Of a stretch of 64,000 bases of DNA, positions 25,188 through 38,580 are shown in pieces (the first letter of the stretch is position 1; each line of letters begins with the position of its first letter). Origin of the DNA: Eretmocerus hayati (Eukaryota > Arthropoda > Insecta > Hymenoptera > Aphelinidae); assembly GCA_029851415.1 (NCBI GenBank), contig CM056743.1, positions 26,202,905 through 26,266,904 of the forward strand, given 5' to 3'. The notes under the pieces were generated by a model. The model was not told the DNA's origin. It ran no database searches and saw only the letters and a list, made by a program, of their open reading frames with translations. Both the position numbers and the translations under genes were made by a program.

Positions 25188-25262
25188 CGAGATGGGCGGC
25201 CACCCATCCAAGTACTAACCACGCCCAACGATGCTTAACTTTGATGATCGGCCGAGCTGACA
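25188..25262 (-). repeat. 5S rRNA-derived fragment (pseudogene or SINE3-type head)
   Basis: On the minus strand this reads CCGATCATCAAAGTTAAGCA, then TCGTTGGGCGTGGTTAGTAC and TTGGATGGGTGGCCGCC. It corresponds to the middle of 5S rRNA with its internal promoter boxes (A box AAGTTAAGC, intermediate element, C box TACTTGGATGGG). The 5' and 3' ends of a 5S gene are not preserved, so it is a pseudogene or the head of a 5S-derived SINE whose body would extend towards 24880. Confidence 0.8.
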
Positions 25263-27334
25263 CTTGACCAACTGTGTCGTTCATTGTCATGAATCAATCG
25301 GCGATTGTTCGATAATCGCCCAGCAGAAGTTTCAAATCCCACTTGTGCAGCTCAGAAATGCGTCTCTCCTTTCCTAGGGTACCATGATTATTAGCTCTCT
25401 GGTGGAGAAAAGAATATTCATTAATCGAACTTTTCAAAGTTCCCAACGGATGATATTGGATAAAGAAAGAGATTTTAAAGTTGATACTGATGAGATTAAA
25501 TCGTTGATCTTAACTTTGCGAAGAGTATTCAAGTTTCAATTCAGTGAGCTGCGTCTTAACTGTCTTTGCGAGTGACAAAAGTTCCAGAAAGTTTATTCCA
25601 GATGTTTTGAATCGTTTCTCGCCAGATATGTATGATTGCCTAAGAGATTGAATCATTCTGCATCAATGCCCCAAAGATTATCGGCTTTGAGTAATATTCA
25701 ATTTTTCCGAAGACTTGAAAATTTTTCCACTTCCTCAGATCTCGGTCTATCGCAGATAATTCGTCAGATATGTCAAACCTGAAATAGAACTTCATCAACT
25801 CATCCACGTATTTTCTCAAAATCTGAATCTCAGAAAGGAAATGCTCGTAAACTGCCATGCCATTAATCCCAACTATTGCGAACTTTCAGATACAATGTAG
25901 CTAATTAGCGTCAATACACTTGTACATAGGAGATCCTCCACACAAGTCTAAGTATCTTCATACAAGAGATGAAATAAGGCGTAATTCCAAGAGAGGTTGT
26001 ATGGATGTCTAGAGAGTGATATGATTCTGTAGAGGAGCCTAAGAGCCACCAGGGGACCGTGAATCCGACATAATTGCGCGCAAAGCAGCTCTGCCACGTG
26101 CCAATTACACGGGTGCGTCTGACATCCCAAGCTTTAGAGGCTTCTATGCCACTACATTGGAAGGAGGGATTGAGAAGGAGGCAAATGCTCTTAGAGGACG
26201 ACTGGTTGAAAGGGATGAAGAGTCTTGCTGTCCCTGGGATCAATACACATCTCTATGAAGCACAGGAATTCATAAACTGGTATATGTTCACTTAGAAGTT
26301 TCCTGAGTTTAGATGTCCTTATTCAGTATCGGTAACCGCGTTTCCTCAGTGAAAAAATCAAAGGAAACCCCATCACTCGATGCCTATCCTAAAGTACGGC
26401 AAGTCATGAAATCCAAGGCGATAATTTTTTTTGATCGAACAATTCTTCACTCGTGGTAATTTAATCACTGTGATCATGGTTCACTGGAACTATATTTACC
26501 GGAATACTCTAGAAACTCATTCATCCAAAGTTAGACAAACTACCATTTCAAAGACGCTCTGCACACGACACAGTGAAATGTGTACGTGGATGCCAGTTGT
26601 GCAACCATCTGAGCTGCACGAGTTGCTCCATTTGGTGCACAATGACCACCATTACTTTCACCCCTGTCAACCTCACCACCTTGTTATCTCGTTCAACTGG
26701 GAAACTCTAGACTAAAACAATAGATTCCAAGAATCTAGAATCGTGGGGAACAATAACAATCAAGAGGAAATGATGCTTCGAGGATACAGATATCGATACT
26801 TTTGTGAACATCATTCCAAAATTCAGTAATTCAATTTGAATCAGTTTGAGCTTTATCGTCGTGTGAATATCAAACTACAGGATTTTTAGCTACGGAGGTA
26901 TCACTAGACTACATCATGGATATGAATATAAGGCTATATCAGAGGAGATTTCTTTTTCATGTATGGCTGACCGTTCTAGGGTATTACGGAAGACTCAGTT
27001 GGAAGGTCAAAATATGCAAAATGTGTTCGACACCGCATGGTGAATTTTGAATGTAGGGTGACAATATGAAAAAAAATCCAATTCGATGGGAAAAGTCGGA
27101 CGTATTGAGGTTGGCGAGTCGTAACAGCATCATAATCGGATTCCAGTTTTCACCCACCAAAAAAAATACCACACCACAAAAAACTGACTTCTCCGCAAGA
27201 ATAATTCTGTCTGAGTAAGACAGATCGCAAACGATATGATTCTTGAAATCAATGACAACAAGCAGCAACTATAATATTGCTTTGTCTTCAATCAATTCAA
27301 TATCTGAGGTAAAGTTTCAAACTTGAAGCCTTAC
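25263..27334. other. Intron of the CELF gene, nothing recognised
   Basis: Sequence immediately downstream of the CELF donor on the minus strand. Short open frames on both strands (for example 25911-26243 minus) overlap antisense partners and show no domains. The next CELF exon, which would encode the RNP1 half of RRM1, is not here. Confidence 0.5.
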
Positions 27335-27504
27335 CTTTACTGCTGCCGGTGTACTTGTCACGAAGCACATTGATTTGATGGACTCTACCAAACTCCTCAA
27401 AGATAGTTCGAAGATCGTTCTCGTCCAAGTCTTTGGGCACCTGACCAACAAACATTTTGATGTTATCTGGATCCGGTTTCTCCACACTGTTGTTGTTCAT
27501 AATA
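27335..27504 (-). CDS. CELF/Bruno RNA-binding protein, exon with first half of RRM1
   Basis: This is an internal or first-coding exon of a CELF/Bruno family protein. These proteins bind GU-rich RNA and control alternative splicing, mRNA stability and translation. The reading frame runs from ATG at 27500 and shows the RRM1 start with the RNP2-like core KMFVGQVPKDLDENDL, then EEFGRVHQINVLRDKYTG, ending in SSK-G. A pyrimidine-rich tract and TTTCAG precede the exon (first base 27504). It ends at 27335 before the donor GTAAGG, within the Gly codon that begins the RNP1 region (KG-CCFV in the family), so RNP1 lies in the next exon. The segment matches the insect bruno/CELF2 type more closely than the CELF3-6 type, but arrest/bru1 and bru2 cannot be told apart from 55 residues. 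The ATG may be a true start, or upstream exons may join at the acceptor. No other CELF exon was recognised, so both flanking introns are probably very long. Confidence 0.88.
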
Positions 27505-27948
27505 CTGAAACAAGACAGGAAACAGACGATTGAAACATCAGGCTAAAGTTTCTGTTTGTAGTTTGTTTCGTTGTGAGTGAGAGATGGAGTTTCTCAAGTT
27601 TTCGTTACAATCATAGAAGTGAAATGGGAGTGATTCCAACGGAACCAGGAACTTTGTATCCTTTCATGATTGTATCAGAAATCACCATTTCTCAACCTTT
27701 TGGGAAAAAGTTGTCCAATTCTGGGAAAGTTTTTAGTGAAATATTCTTTCGAAATATTAAACTCTTACTAAATATCAAGGGAACAAATAAAAGCTGAGAA
27801 TCGAGGGGTTTTTCCTCGTAGAGAATATATTATGATTGAGGGGTTGCCACACTTTCCATGAAAGTATAGAAGACCTTTCAGGTTGGCCAGTTGTACACAC
27901 ATCATTGAATAATTGGGGGAAATGTTATGTGAGACCTAGCATGACAGT

Positions 27949-29264
27949 CAGGCGCGGATCCAGGGGGAGGCCGGTAGGAGCGACCACCCCCCCCCCCCAC
28001 AAGAGAAAAATTTTTCCTCCTCCCGGCACGAAAGTACGTCCTTTCGCGCCTCATTTTGGTCACGAAAGCTCGACTTTTGCTGCCGGCACGAGTCAACTCA
28101 CACTCTGATTGGCTGTCAATTTTTGCTGCATCTTTCGCTGCCTGCGCTGCTTTGCGGTGCAGAGAGCGCTTGAGACGTGCATGTAAAATATAACCTCGAT
28201 AGGTTATCTTCATCGATATGTTTATTTATGATGTATCATACTTGACAGGTGGTATGTTTTTACGAATATCGCTGCTCAAATAGAAAACTCTCAGCAGCTG
28301 ATTGTAGAGCAGAATTTCTAATGCTCAATGACTGTACACAAAAAGCTCATTGTCAGTGACAAGAGCTTAGGGCCATGAGCGGGCACAACTTCGTATCAAG
28401 ACCCAAATTCAATCATAAGATAACAGCATTTAGCGTTCACTCACAACACAGTTGACTTCATTATTTTTTTCTTTTTGCTCACGTCCGCCCCGACCAGCAG
28501 AAGCTCGGCTGACGCCTGGCTTTTGCAAAAGTCGGGTGGACGAGTACATCACTTCACAAGTATTATACAGCAAATGCAGTAAGTAAAAGCTGCGAGGTCG
28601 TCTGCTTGAACACCCCACCGGCCACTTGCCCAGTCAAAATAGTAAACAAATGCAGAAGTGAGGTTAAATGCGTATTTTTGTACTGATTAATAGAATTTCC
28701 GACGTACTTTCGGGCCGAGAGGAGAAAAAATAGTATACAGCACTCGGCAGAGAAATGGGATGCCCATGACAGTGTGATATCAATGCCGAGGCGAAGCCGA
28801 GGCATTATCATCACACAGTCACGGAAATCCAGCTTCCTTGCCTAGTAAGGGCCACCGTGGCACAGTGGATAAGTCACCGGGCTCCCATGCGGGAGTCCTA
28901 CGTTCGAATCCCGGTCAGGGGACCACTGAGATTTTTTTTTCTCATGTGCCTTTTTTCGGCGGTCTCGGTGGTTCGGATTCCACCTAAAACTGTAGGTCCT
29001 CCCCACCGAGGTACAATTCGGTAGTTAGCAAAATATGCTGACGCGCTGGTTGAGCGTACCTCGATTCCACGCACATGGGTGCCGTCTGGGTGGGGCCTAC
29101 CGGCGGAACTAGACGTAAAACTCAAACCATAGTTTTTTCTTCCCTGCCTAGTACAGTAATATACTATTCATGGGGGACACAGAAGAAAGCGCGCGCGGAG
29201 CTTCCCAAATCCCACCCCTGGATTCGATGCCCCCCTTCCACATCGGTCCCTGGATCCGCCACTG
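27949..29264. mobile_element. hAT-type non-autonomous DNA transposon, with SINE inserted
   Basis: The ends are CAGGCGCGGATCCAGGG (left) and, inverted, CAGTGGCGGATCCAGGG (right), flanked by a perfect 8-bp duplication ATGACAGT at 27941-27948 and 29265-29272. An 8-bp duplication and a CAG-type end are hAT hallmarks. The 1.3-kb interior has no recognisable transposase. Internal inverted blocks occur (GGCACGAAAGTACGTC near 28025 and GACGTACTTTCGGGCC near 28691). A tRNA-type SINE with its own duplication lies at 28849-29138, so the SINE arrived later. Confidence 0.87.
28849..29138 (+). mobile_element. tRNA-derived SINE nested in the hAT element
   Basis: The head has RNA polymerase III promoter boxes: an A-box-like GTGGCACAGTGGATAAG and a B-box GTTCGAATCCC at about 28912. 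After a T-run comes a tRNA-unrelated body (GGTCTCGGTGGTTCGGATTC and GGGTGCCGTCTGGGTGGGGC). It is flanked by 15-bp duplications CTTCCTTGCCTAGTA (28834-28848) and CTTCCCTGCCTAGTA (29139-29153), with one mismatch. The duplication length fits LINE-mediated insertion. The head does not fold as a proper tRNA, so it is not a tRNA gene. Confidence 0.82.
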
Positions 29265-32200
29265 ATGACAGTTCAGATGCATTCTATTTTAGATTCAAAG
29301 GGATCATTCACCATCCCGAGGATTCCCAGAAGATTGGCTGAACTTCATTTCAGGCTTCGGAGTCTGGACGCAAAAACACCGTCTAAAAAGTTATGCCAGA
29401 CAACAACGCCTAAATATAAGATCAGATTCGTGCAATCATGGTGAAAGCCCAAAACTCAAATTGCAGGTATCATACAGATATCGTAAACCACATAGCTGAG
29501 ACTCCTTGTGGTTCCCAGACCAGAGTAGTAGTGTAGCAAACTAAGCACTACTACATATCTTAAGGAGGTGGTGGCAGAAGGCATGAGTTATGTAAACCGC
29601 GCGCCAAGTACGGCCGGTTATACGAGCGGAAGGCATTATCGTCTCACGCAGTCTCAGACTAGACAGTTTGTTGGGCCGTAAAATCGTGCAACCCCTTTTG
29701 GTCTCACTTGAAATATACTGGCTCGTCTCTGTTCAAACTTGGCTATACACTACAACTTCTGTTGTGCAATACAGCTATCAATCTTTGCTTCATTTCGAGA
29801 TTGCACATATCGATTTCCAGATGTTTCAGAGATATCATTCTATATGTGGGGTGAGATTGATGGGAAGTAGACCCGAATTCGAGGTTCTCGTGTATGACTT
29901 GATGTCGTAACTCTGTTTCGGAAAGTTTACAGAGTAGGATTGAGTGTACCTATATGTGACGTGTTACTCAGGAGTGGAGGCTGCTTACTCCAGATCGATG
30001 ACCCAGAATCTCTGGATATGAATTGAACCTGAATTCGTGAGTACTCTTGAGCTCTGTGGTCATACGTCGTGTCTGGAAATGATTCCAAGTTATTGGATAG
30101 AGCATTATTGATATCAAGGAGAGGTTTCCTATTCTTGTACACTATTTCTAGAATGGATGTTCAAAATTCGATTCATAATCCACTTTTGACAGTATAAGGA
30201 AATCTGATTTTTGCATGTTGCGAGAGAATCCTTTCAAGAAGTGGGGGAAATATGTGGTTCAGGAAATATAATTAAGAGAAATGCCTCTTGACCCCAACAA
30301 GAATCATCAATAAACGATCAGAATATGACGGAAACCATGAAAATGAGAAAATTTTACCATTGTTCAATTCATGAAAGGAAGGTGGGATTGTTATTTCCCT
30401 GTATGGAATTGATGATTCCACGGCAAGAATTCGGTGGATCTCAAGAAATCTCGCAAGATTTTGTATGCTGAACTATTTTTCTAGATTTCTAGCTTAATCC
30501 AATTCGATATACCATGTCACCACGACATTTTGGACAAAGTTTGGAGGTTAATACCATGCCTTGCACTTGCGGTGAATGTTTTATCCGAAATATAGTGGTC
30601 ATAGTGTAATTATCACGGCGTTTTCTTCATAATGTTTTGCATCGACCGCATAACAACAGAACTCTGATGGGTACCATGAAAATATCTCAGAAATTCCATA
30701 CGAGGTGATTGATAGGGCGTGAAAAATGGATGTCTCTGGATTCTTCGCAATCATTTTCTCCTTTTATTCACTGCACGAGGATTCTAATTTGTATCTCCGT
30801 ATTCACAAAATAATACAAGTCTTCAAATTAGGAATTCTCTTCGGGGAAGAAGTCACAGTTCTGAAACCTCAGTACACTCAAATTTCTCAACCTCCTCAAA
30901 TTTCAAACTTCTACCAAATCAATTCGATATATTTCCAAATAACTCTGGATATTACTCCAAGACAAATTTCAAATCAACAGAACTCGTAGCAGTGTTGTAC
31001 AGATGAACCATATTCCGAAACACGAGCTACGTCAGTGTAGAAGACGTACAGGAACGTCTTTGATGATATTGCCAACAAGAAGGAGGAGAGAGTATGATAG
31101 ACTCGTATCTTGATTACGCGGGTAAACTTGCTTGGCTTTGCTTGCGGTGAGTATCGGTTAGCAACTCGATAGCGCAGAGAATTAATTTACACAGCGTCAA
31201 ATCAATGGGGGGCAATATCGGCCCGCGGCTCAGTCAGACCAATGGAGCGTACCTCAAAGGATGCCGTTTGGCTTCCCGCAACAGCTATTCAACCCCCCTT
31301 TCCTCTTGCCCCTCCCCTCATTTCCACTTCGAAATCACACGGGAAGCTTCTCCCATCCCCACATCAATTACACACTAATAAGAAAAAAAATCACCAAAAT
31401 GAATTTTATCCAGCAAAAACAACCTCACAAGTAACACTTTCAGTATCATCGAAAAAAATGGCGCCCAACGTGGAGACCCATTTCCTTTCCTAGACACTAA
31501 GATATCCGATTCGCCTGAGTTGTTGGGCTCTTTGTCAGTGTCATCGTTTCCCCGGCTATTCGTTTGAATAAAGTTTACCCTCACGACTTTAGAAAAAATA
31601 GAAGAGGAAAAAAAATCGTTGAAAAAGAGGGTAAAAGTGCAAGACTGCTACTACCTCTTGGATGAATCTGAAAAATGGGCTAACAGCAGCACCGCAAGTA
31701 GTTGGAGTAGGAAAAGTCGTGCACAAAGTTGAGGATAAACCGGTTTCGCGCTGTCCCCTTCTTCGCCACTCGGTAACGTAATATATGTGTGGCGATTCTA
31801 TGTACTATCCTATACGAAGTCGAGGAAAGTTGCTTCGACGAACAATGCCTTCCGCTGCTTGCTATAACGTTGCCTGCGGCACCACGAGAGTTTCGTTTCC
31901 GTTGCTACCGCTGCTGCTGCTGCTGTTCTACGGTTCGCCGCTCGAAACTTGGCCAATATTTCAGAAGCCAGGGCCTTTATGTACGGGCTACCACGACCGG
32001 ACCTACTAGCTATGCTCTAAAACTGAATGTAGATATATATATGTATATTATAGATGGAAAGTGTGAGAAGAGGAAGGAGGAGTGGCGATTCGTAGCGCAA
32101 CACCTCCGGAGATTTAAGCGAGTCCAGTGAACAATTCAATTTCACGGAAACGGATAATCTCTTTAAAAGATATAAATTTCCAGATGCTGAAAATTCTTTA

Positions 32201-35200
32201 GTTTCCTTTCGGAAAGTAATTTTGTTTATTGTGAGGATTTAAGTGAGATTGGGGAAGATTAATAGCGAGACGAGGGAGACTGTCTGACTAGAAATTGACT
32301 TGTACTACTGATGCGGTTTACAGGTATGGTAAACGATATTGACGAAGAAAGAAGAGGAGGGAGCAAATATATGTATATAGGCGTTAATCGAAAAAAAAGT
32401 GTGGAAGGACTACTGGACGATTGAGTTTATCGGACGCGCTAATTAGTCGTTGCTGAGAATGCGGAAAATAGAGAAGGGCGAGAGGAAATATCTGGCTCTC
32501 TCAAATAGAGTTCTCTATCTGCTGTGGGTCGAGTCAATGCTGGCTGGCCTGGCCAGAAGCCTCTTTGAAATGGCTAGTACGTACACTAATACTGTGGTTG
32601 CTTTGGTAGTTACGATTCGAGCGGATATGGTATGGAGATTTGCCGGAGAGTCGAAATGGATCTCAGAGTGTGCAATAGCATTACATTTAGCCAGGGGGTA
32701 GATTTTTTTCTCTCTGGCGGTACGGAATTTTTTTGGCACAGATTTTGTGGTTTCACTGACTGCCCGTGGGTGGATTTTTGTAAGCACCACCGCAGTATTG
32801 CGATAAAATCGGGATAATTTTTTGTACTTTCTTATGATTTTTGCAAGACAGCATCATTGGATTAGATATAATTTAGCTGATACTGAAAAATTTATGTGAG
32901 ATGAGGGAGAAATGCAAGTGTGCGTAATTTGGAAGAAATGGCGTCGGAAAACACCATGAATTGTTAGAGTCTCATGCGAATTCTCAGTAATACTTTGAAC
33001 ACGTGATATTCTGCATCTGGAGTGAATGAAAATGCACAGATTTCTAGTCCCTAGTAATTATGCAGGGTTATCTCAAATTCCTACAGATATGATTGATCCC
33101 CAATAACGAATTCTAACGTTCATGACGAGTGCCACCTTCAACTCATTTGCAGTCGTAGATTGAATATCTTCATTGAATGTCTTCAATAATAATGAGATTT
33201 GTTGTTGGACAATCGACTTGTACACTCAAAAACTCAACCATTGACTCGGTAAACGATTTTTAAATTGTATCAAAATATGAACATTTGAATTCACGACACA
33301 ATCATCGAATAAAAATTCAAATATAACAATAAACTAACAAAAGTAATCATTCAACAAGACGAGAAAGAGCTTGCAAACATAATACAGTCGAATTACCAGG
33401 AAACAAGTGGGTTGAGTGAATGTAGGCATTCAAAGCAGCAGTAGCAGCAACGGGTAGAAAGATACATGGGTGAAATCTCTCAGAGCAGAAGAGCATAATT
33501 ATCCGCTTTCACATTCGCATAAATCAACGGATTAGGGCAGAAGAATGACGAGGCGTAGCCACAAAAGCATGAGAGTCACGCGGCTTGGTTCGTTATCCAG
33601 GTGTTGTATGTAGTATGCGCTTCCCCCCCCCCCCCCCCTCCCTCCCCCAAACAAGTGAACACATTGTCCCAGTGTATTTCCATTTCTCTATCTCACTCTA
33701 CCTCATTCTGGGACAATTTGTGCACTCGTACAGTCGAATAAACTGAACTTGGTAAACCCTGTGAATTGTAGCAAGCGTGAGTCAAAGCCTATAAATGATG
33801 ATTTTTGAGAGATAATCGATGCATTTTGTTTTTTATCTGTGGGAAACGTTGCCAAATGATATCGGGCTTGATGATTCTTATAAATGAATGGATTTAATCG
33901 ATTTACTAGCATAGTGAGTATTACTTCAAAATCAATGTTTTTTCCGGATACTGAGTGAAAATCAAAATCATTCAGAATATACCATATTTAGGCAGTTTTC
34001 AATCGATGGGTCTCCCCAAAAAACACGAAAATTATAAATGATTATGGAATGATAATCTCGAATGAGTCAAAAATTTCTGCAAGTATTCCAGAGCTAGCAC
34101 AAAATGTGACAAACATCAGGCTAATTTCCATAATAAATTCAGCCAAGTCGAATAGAAAAATTGCATCATATCTGCACGGTCGACAATATCACAGAAAGTA
34201 TACAAGACTCAAGATGCAGAAAAAGTTTCCAAGGCACAAAGCTCGGTACACAAACAAGTACTATTAAAGCTGCACCGCATGGATAAATCGAATCCCGGCC
34301 GCACGGGAAATCGAGTCTCGACTTATCGACTTTGAAGCTCTTCCTTCTTGCAAGCCCTTTTTCCTACACAACACCTCACTCCTTCCATCTCTTACTCAGT
34401 ACCCTTCAATACCTTCTACTCTTTACATCAAAACAATCTCCACTTGGAGATGTATAGAGCCCACCAAGCCCATCGTTTGACATTTAAATCGTCCCTGATT
34501 CGATATCACGTTTTCTATACTCGTCATCCCCCGACCATGACTTTTCTCTCAGCAGGGGTTCCACTCTGTCCTTCTTTATGTCTATCAAGGGCTTCGGCTC
34601 GTTACCCTATGAATAAATGAAGGGACAAAAGTATACTACCGTGAATCTGCCCTAGTACAACTCTCTTTCAAGTACACCCTTGAATCTCGTCAATTTTGCT
34701 TGGGCTCGTTAGAGGGTATTTATTCCTGTTCGTTCAAATACTTTTCAACCACTCATTTCTTATGCTTCATTTTATCTCAGACGACCGAATGGCAACTTCT
34801 TTTGAGTTTAATGTCACCGCAAAGAGCGGCATTGATTTTGATTATGTGTCTTTTGAGCAGCCCCCGTCGGCGTTTTTCTTCAAGAGCCCTTGCTAGCTAT
34901 TTTTTTTTTCTTTTCGAGTAGTAGAGGAAGGGCATGACTGTCTTTTACGAGGTTGACGATCTTTGTTATTAAGTCTCGCGGTTTTGCCTTTCCTTTCGTC
35001 ATCCTCCATTAACTGCCTTGTCCGAGTTCAAAGCGGTTTGCTGCTTTCTGATTCCACTCGAAAACTTGGTCGTTTACCGTCTGTGTAGGATAAATTTTGT
35101 TCGAATGAGCGCATCTCTGACTGATTCGTCTCACTTGGCTGAGAAGGTGCTCCATCAAATCATGCAGCAATAATTGCTAGGAAAATATGTTCGCAAAATA

Positions 35201-36343
35201 CGTATTTTTGATAATTTTACAAATACAGAATGGAAATTTTCAAAAGAACGGAGGAATGGAATTGGTTTATAAAAGTCGTTAGTTGTTGACAAAAAGAATG
35301 CGACAAAAGTAACCAAATTATTGAAATATGTGCCGATAAAAAAACTCGATTCCGAATGGAAGTCTCAGAATTGGGGAAAAGTTTAGTGCAAGTAGTAAAA
35401 ATCCGATTTAGTCAGACGGGTACAGATGAATTGCCTTACGCGTCAAAAAAATCTACTCATTTCTCATCTTAACAATTTCAAATGATTTGATTAGCGACAA
35501 CAACTTTGAGTGCCTTTGAATGAGTGAATGACACATTTAAGATGCAGAGACAAATTTCGAAAATCAGATACAGTGACCGTCAGGAAAAAATGTGTACAAG
35601 TGACAAAATACGAATCAAAATTTTGATCAAAATCGGCATCTTATTTTCAAGAAATGACTCAACAACTGTTCTACTTTCCGATCACCGCAAATCATCCAGA
35701 TTTGTCGATATAATTTTGCTTTTGAAACAGAAGCTTGTGAAAACAAAGCTCAGAAAGCATCAAATTTCTTCGTAAAAACGAGACGCACTCAGTGCAAGAT
35801 AAACTCCCGGACAACGGACAAGTTACTTCGACGCTGTCAATAAAGACTTTGAGAGTACATTTGACGAAGAACCCCAAGAGAGAAAAGTACTAAGTTACAA
35901 GATATCCAACTTAGAAAGACGCCGATCACCATCCGTCCACCTTTAATTGTTTACTGGCATCATTCTTCAACGACAACTTTCTTATTTCCCCGCATCTTCT
36001 ATTACCCAACCATTTACACCCCTGTTGCAATTGGAGAATCTTCTTTTTGATATTTCACACAAACGCACACCTCGAAATTTTTTGACAATCACATTTCTGC
36101 AATCAGTTGAAATATTTTCTGTATAATTGAAAACTTAAGCATACACATAATTCACCTTGTCTCACTAACTATCTTCTTTTGCTACTCAAACTCTTGACTA
36201 CTTAGAAGTATTCAAGTATTTGATAAACCAAGTCTCGTTTCGCAATAAACAGGACAATTGCAATCCTCCAAAACACGTCTTCTATCTCTAGCTGATTTTT
36301 CTTTCTTCTTCAATTTCCAGTAAATTGAGTGAGCTCCATCAGC

Positions 36344-36382
36344 CCACCACCACCACCACCACCACCACCACATCATCATCCA
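36344..36382. repeat. (CCA)n then (CAT)n microsatellite
   Basis: Runs of CCA followed by CAT/ATC triplets. The Thr- and Trp-rich open frames over them are artefacts of the repeat. Confidence 0.9.
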
Positions 36383-38561
36383 CAGATCTAGAAAATTGCT
36401 TTGTTCGCTCAATTTTACCGAGACATTTTTGTTGTACGCTCCAACAAACGCTCAAAGGTACTAACGAGAGATACTCGAGGATAAGGTATTTCCTAACGAG
36501 TCACTGTCTACCATACTCGAAAAACCTCGATAGAAATTTTTCGAGAAAATTCCTTTGTCAATCATGACATCCTGGAGCAAGGAGATTAGGCGTAAGTCGT
36601 GCAGTCACAAGCATCTTGTTAATCTACTGTCTAGGGCTTGTCTTTGATTCTTCTTTTAGACCGGTTATTGTATCAGAAGTATGAGGCTATTCGCAAATGA
36701 ATTCAGCATTACTGACTATTTGACAAAATCCCACCTTGGCTTTGAAAAAATTCATGGAAAAAAGTATATATATCACTATTTTCGACACAAATGATATTTA
36801 TGTTCGCCGAAATACAGATCAGGGTTTCATGAAATATAATCGCACTCGACTTTTTCTCATGAATCTTGATTAGACCATTCACTCAAAATGTCTTATACAT
36901 TGGGCAAAATTTTTTTCAAAAATTTTTGATAATCAATCATCATTTTCTTCGAACTTATCAGAAGGATCTGAAAAAATTTTCACAAGTCCGTACAGATGCA
37001 ATAAATGAGTCAAATAATGGGTCAAGGTCAAACTCTTGTGATTACGCGAGGAAAAAAGATAAAGACCAAGAAGTTTTGGGAATTTTATAATTCTGACATT
37101 TTCGGTCATATTTTCATCAGGCTGACATAATCTGAAAGTGTGAAGTACATTTTCACGCGTCTGGAGGTCGCACTCGAAAAGTTCTCGCCTCCAAAGCGAA
37201 AAGGCCTGGTCTCGAATCTCGGACGGTAGCAACGTGGATTCTTACGAATGTCTATTTGGTGGCTTCCATGGTTCAAAACGCCCCAAAAATGTAGATACTG
37301 GAGTATAATCTCGAAAATACATGAATATGTTTTGAAAAACGAATGTAACATGGTTACGAAATTAATTAATTGAGATATCGATTGGAAATGATGAACAATT
37401 TTTTCATATCTTGAATGCTTCAAAGGAGCAACTACACAGAATACCATCTTTCATATAATTCACAATCAATTTCTTCAATTAGGCGTTGGAATAAATTTTC
37501 ATATTCAAATCAACTTTCAAACAACTTTAGCAACGCCCTAAGGAAATTACATTCATGAGATTTGGGGAACGAAAATCAGAGCGGTCGCACGCGGCATTCT
37601 GGCTTGTTTATCTCGCCGCAGGAAACGATTTACGTGATGCTTTGGCAAAAGGGAAAGGGTCTCAAAGAGCTCCAAACTTGATTTGCGGAGGTTCATCTTG
37701 TAAAGTATAAGACGATGAAATTCATAATGAGATTTAAGAACGGTCCAAAGGCGAGCCCGATGCAAGTTGGCGCAAAGCCGGTGGACGTTAATTTTATATA
37801 TATATCTAGAGACATCTACCGCTTCAAGCGAGCCGGCCAAGAGTCGACGCAAAAGTCGTCAAGACGTTGAAAATTCAATCTTGTGGATCAGCAGGTAATT
37901 TCGTTGTAACAATGCTCAGAAAGAACATCAACTGCTATGAAGTAAGGTCTGAGTCCTTTTTGACATGACGTAAGGATAAACTGTTTCTAGCTCTTTTGTA
38001 AGAAATTGCAGATGTTGAGTGTGCTGTAACTAAGATTTTCTAACTTGAATTTGAATAAATGGAATGAAAATTTGCTTGAGTAAGTGAGGCATAGTAGGGT
38101 TTCTGGCGAAATACAAAATGCTGAGGCGGTGTTCACCAATCTAACTCTTTACTCGGGATGATGGTGCTGTTGATACATATATCACAACTTTGTTTCAAAG
38201 TCTTATGGTCATGATGATGAAAACTTCTATGTGTCAAAATTGGAGAAAATCATGTAATAGATTCACACCAAGATTCATAAATCGCTAAGAAAAGAGCTAG
38301 GAATTTCAAGAACTCATTCAATCAATTCGATGATACATAAAATCGATATCCAAACAATCCTGCGATAGACATCATTCTCAAAGCCTAAAGCAAAATTTCA
38401 TTAAAAAATTACTAAAACGACAGCAAGCATCCCATTCCATGAATTCAAACGAGGTCACTCGGTAAGTAGGTATTGAACGAACGATGAGATTCCTCTACCG
38501 CATTTCTTCGAATCGTACCCAGAGTCTCCTTTACAATGCGCATCCTTTGCATCGGTTTCGA

Positions 38562-38580
38562 TTTTTTTTTTTTTTTTTTT
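38562..38580. repeat. Poly-T run
   Basis: Nineteen consecutive T, followed by further T-rich sequence. No associated retroelement body was recognised on the minus strand. Confidence 0.9.

Noticed and set aside
28851..28925. A tRNA gene
   Set aside because: The A and B boxes are present, but acceptor and T stems do not pair. A SINE body and target duplications follow.
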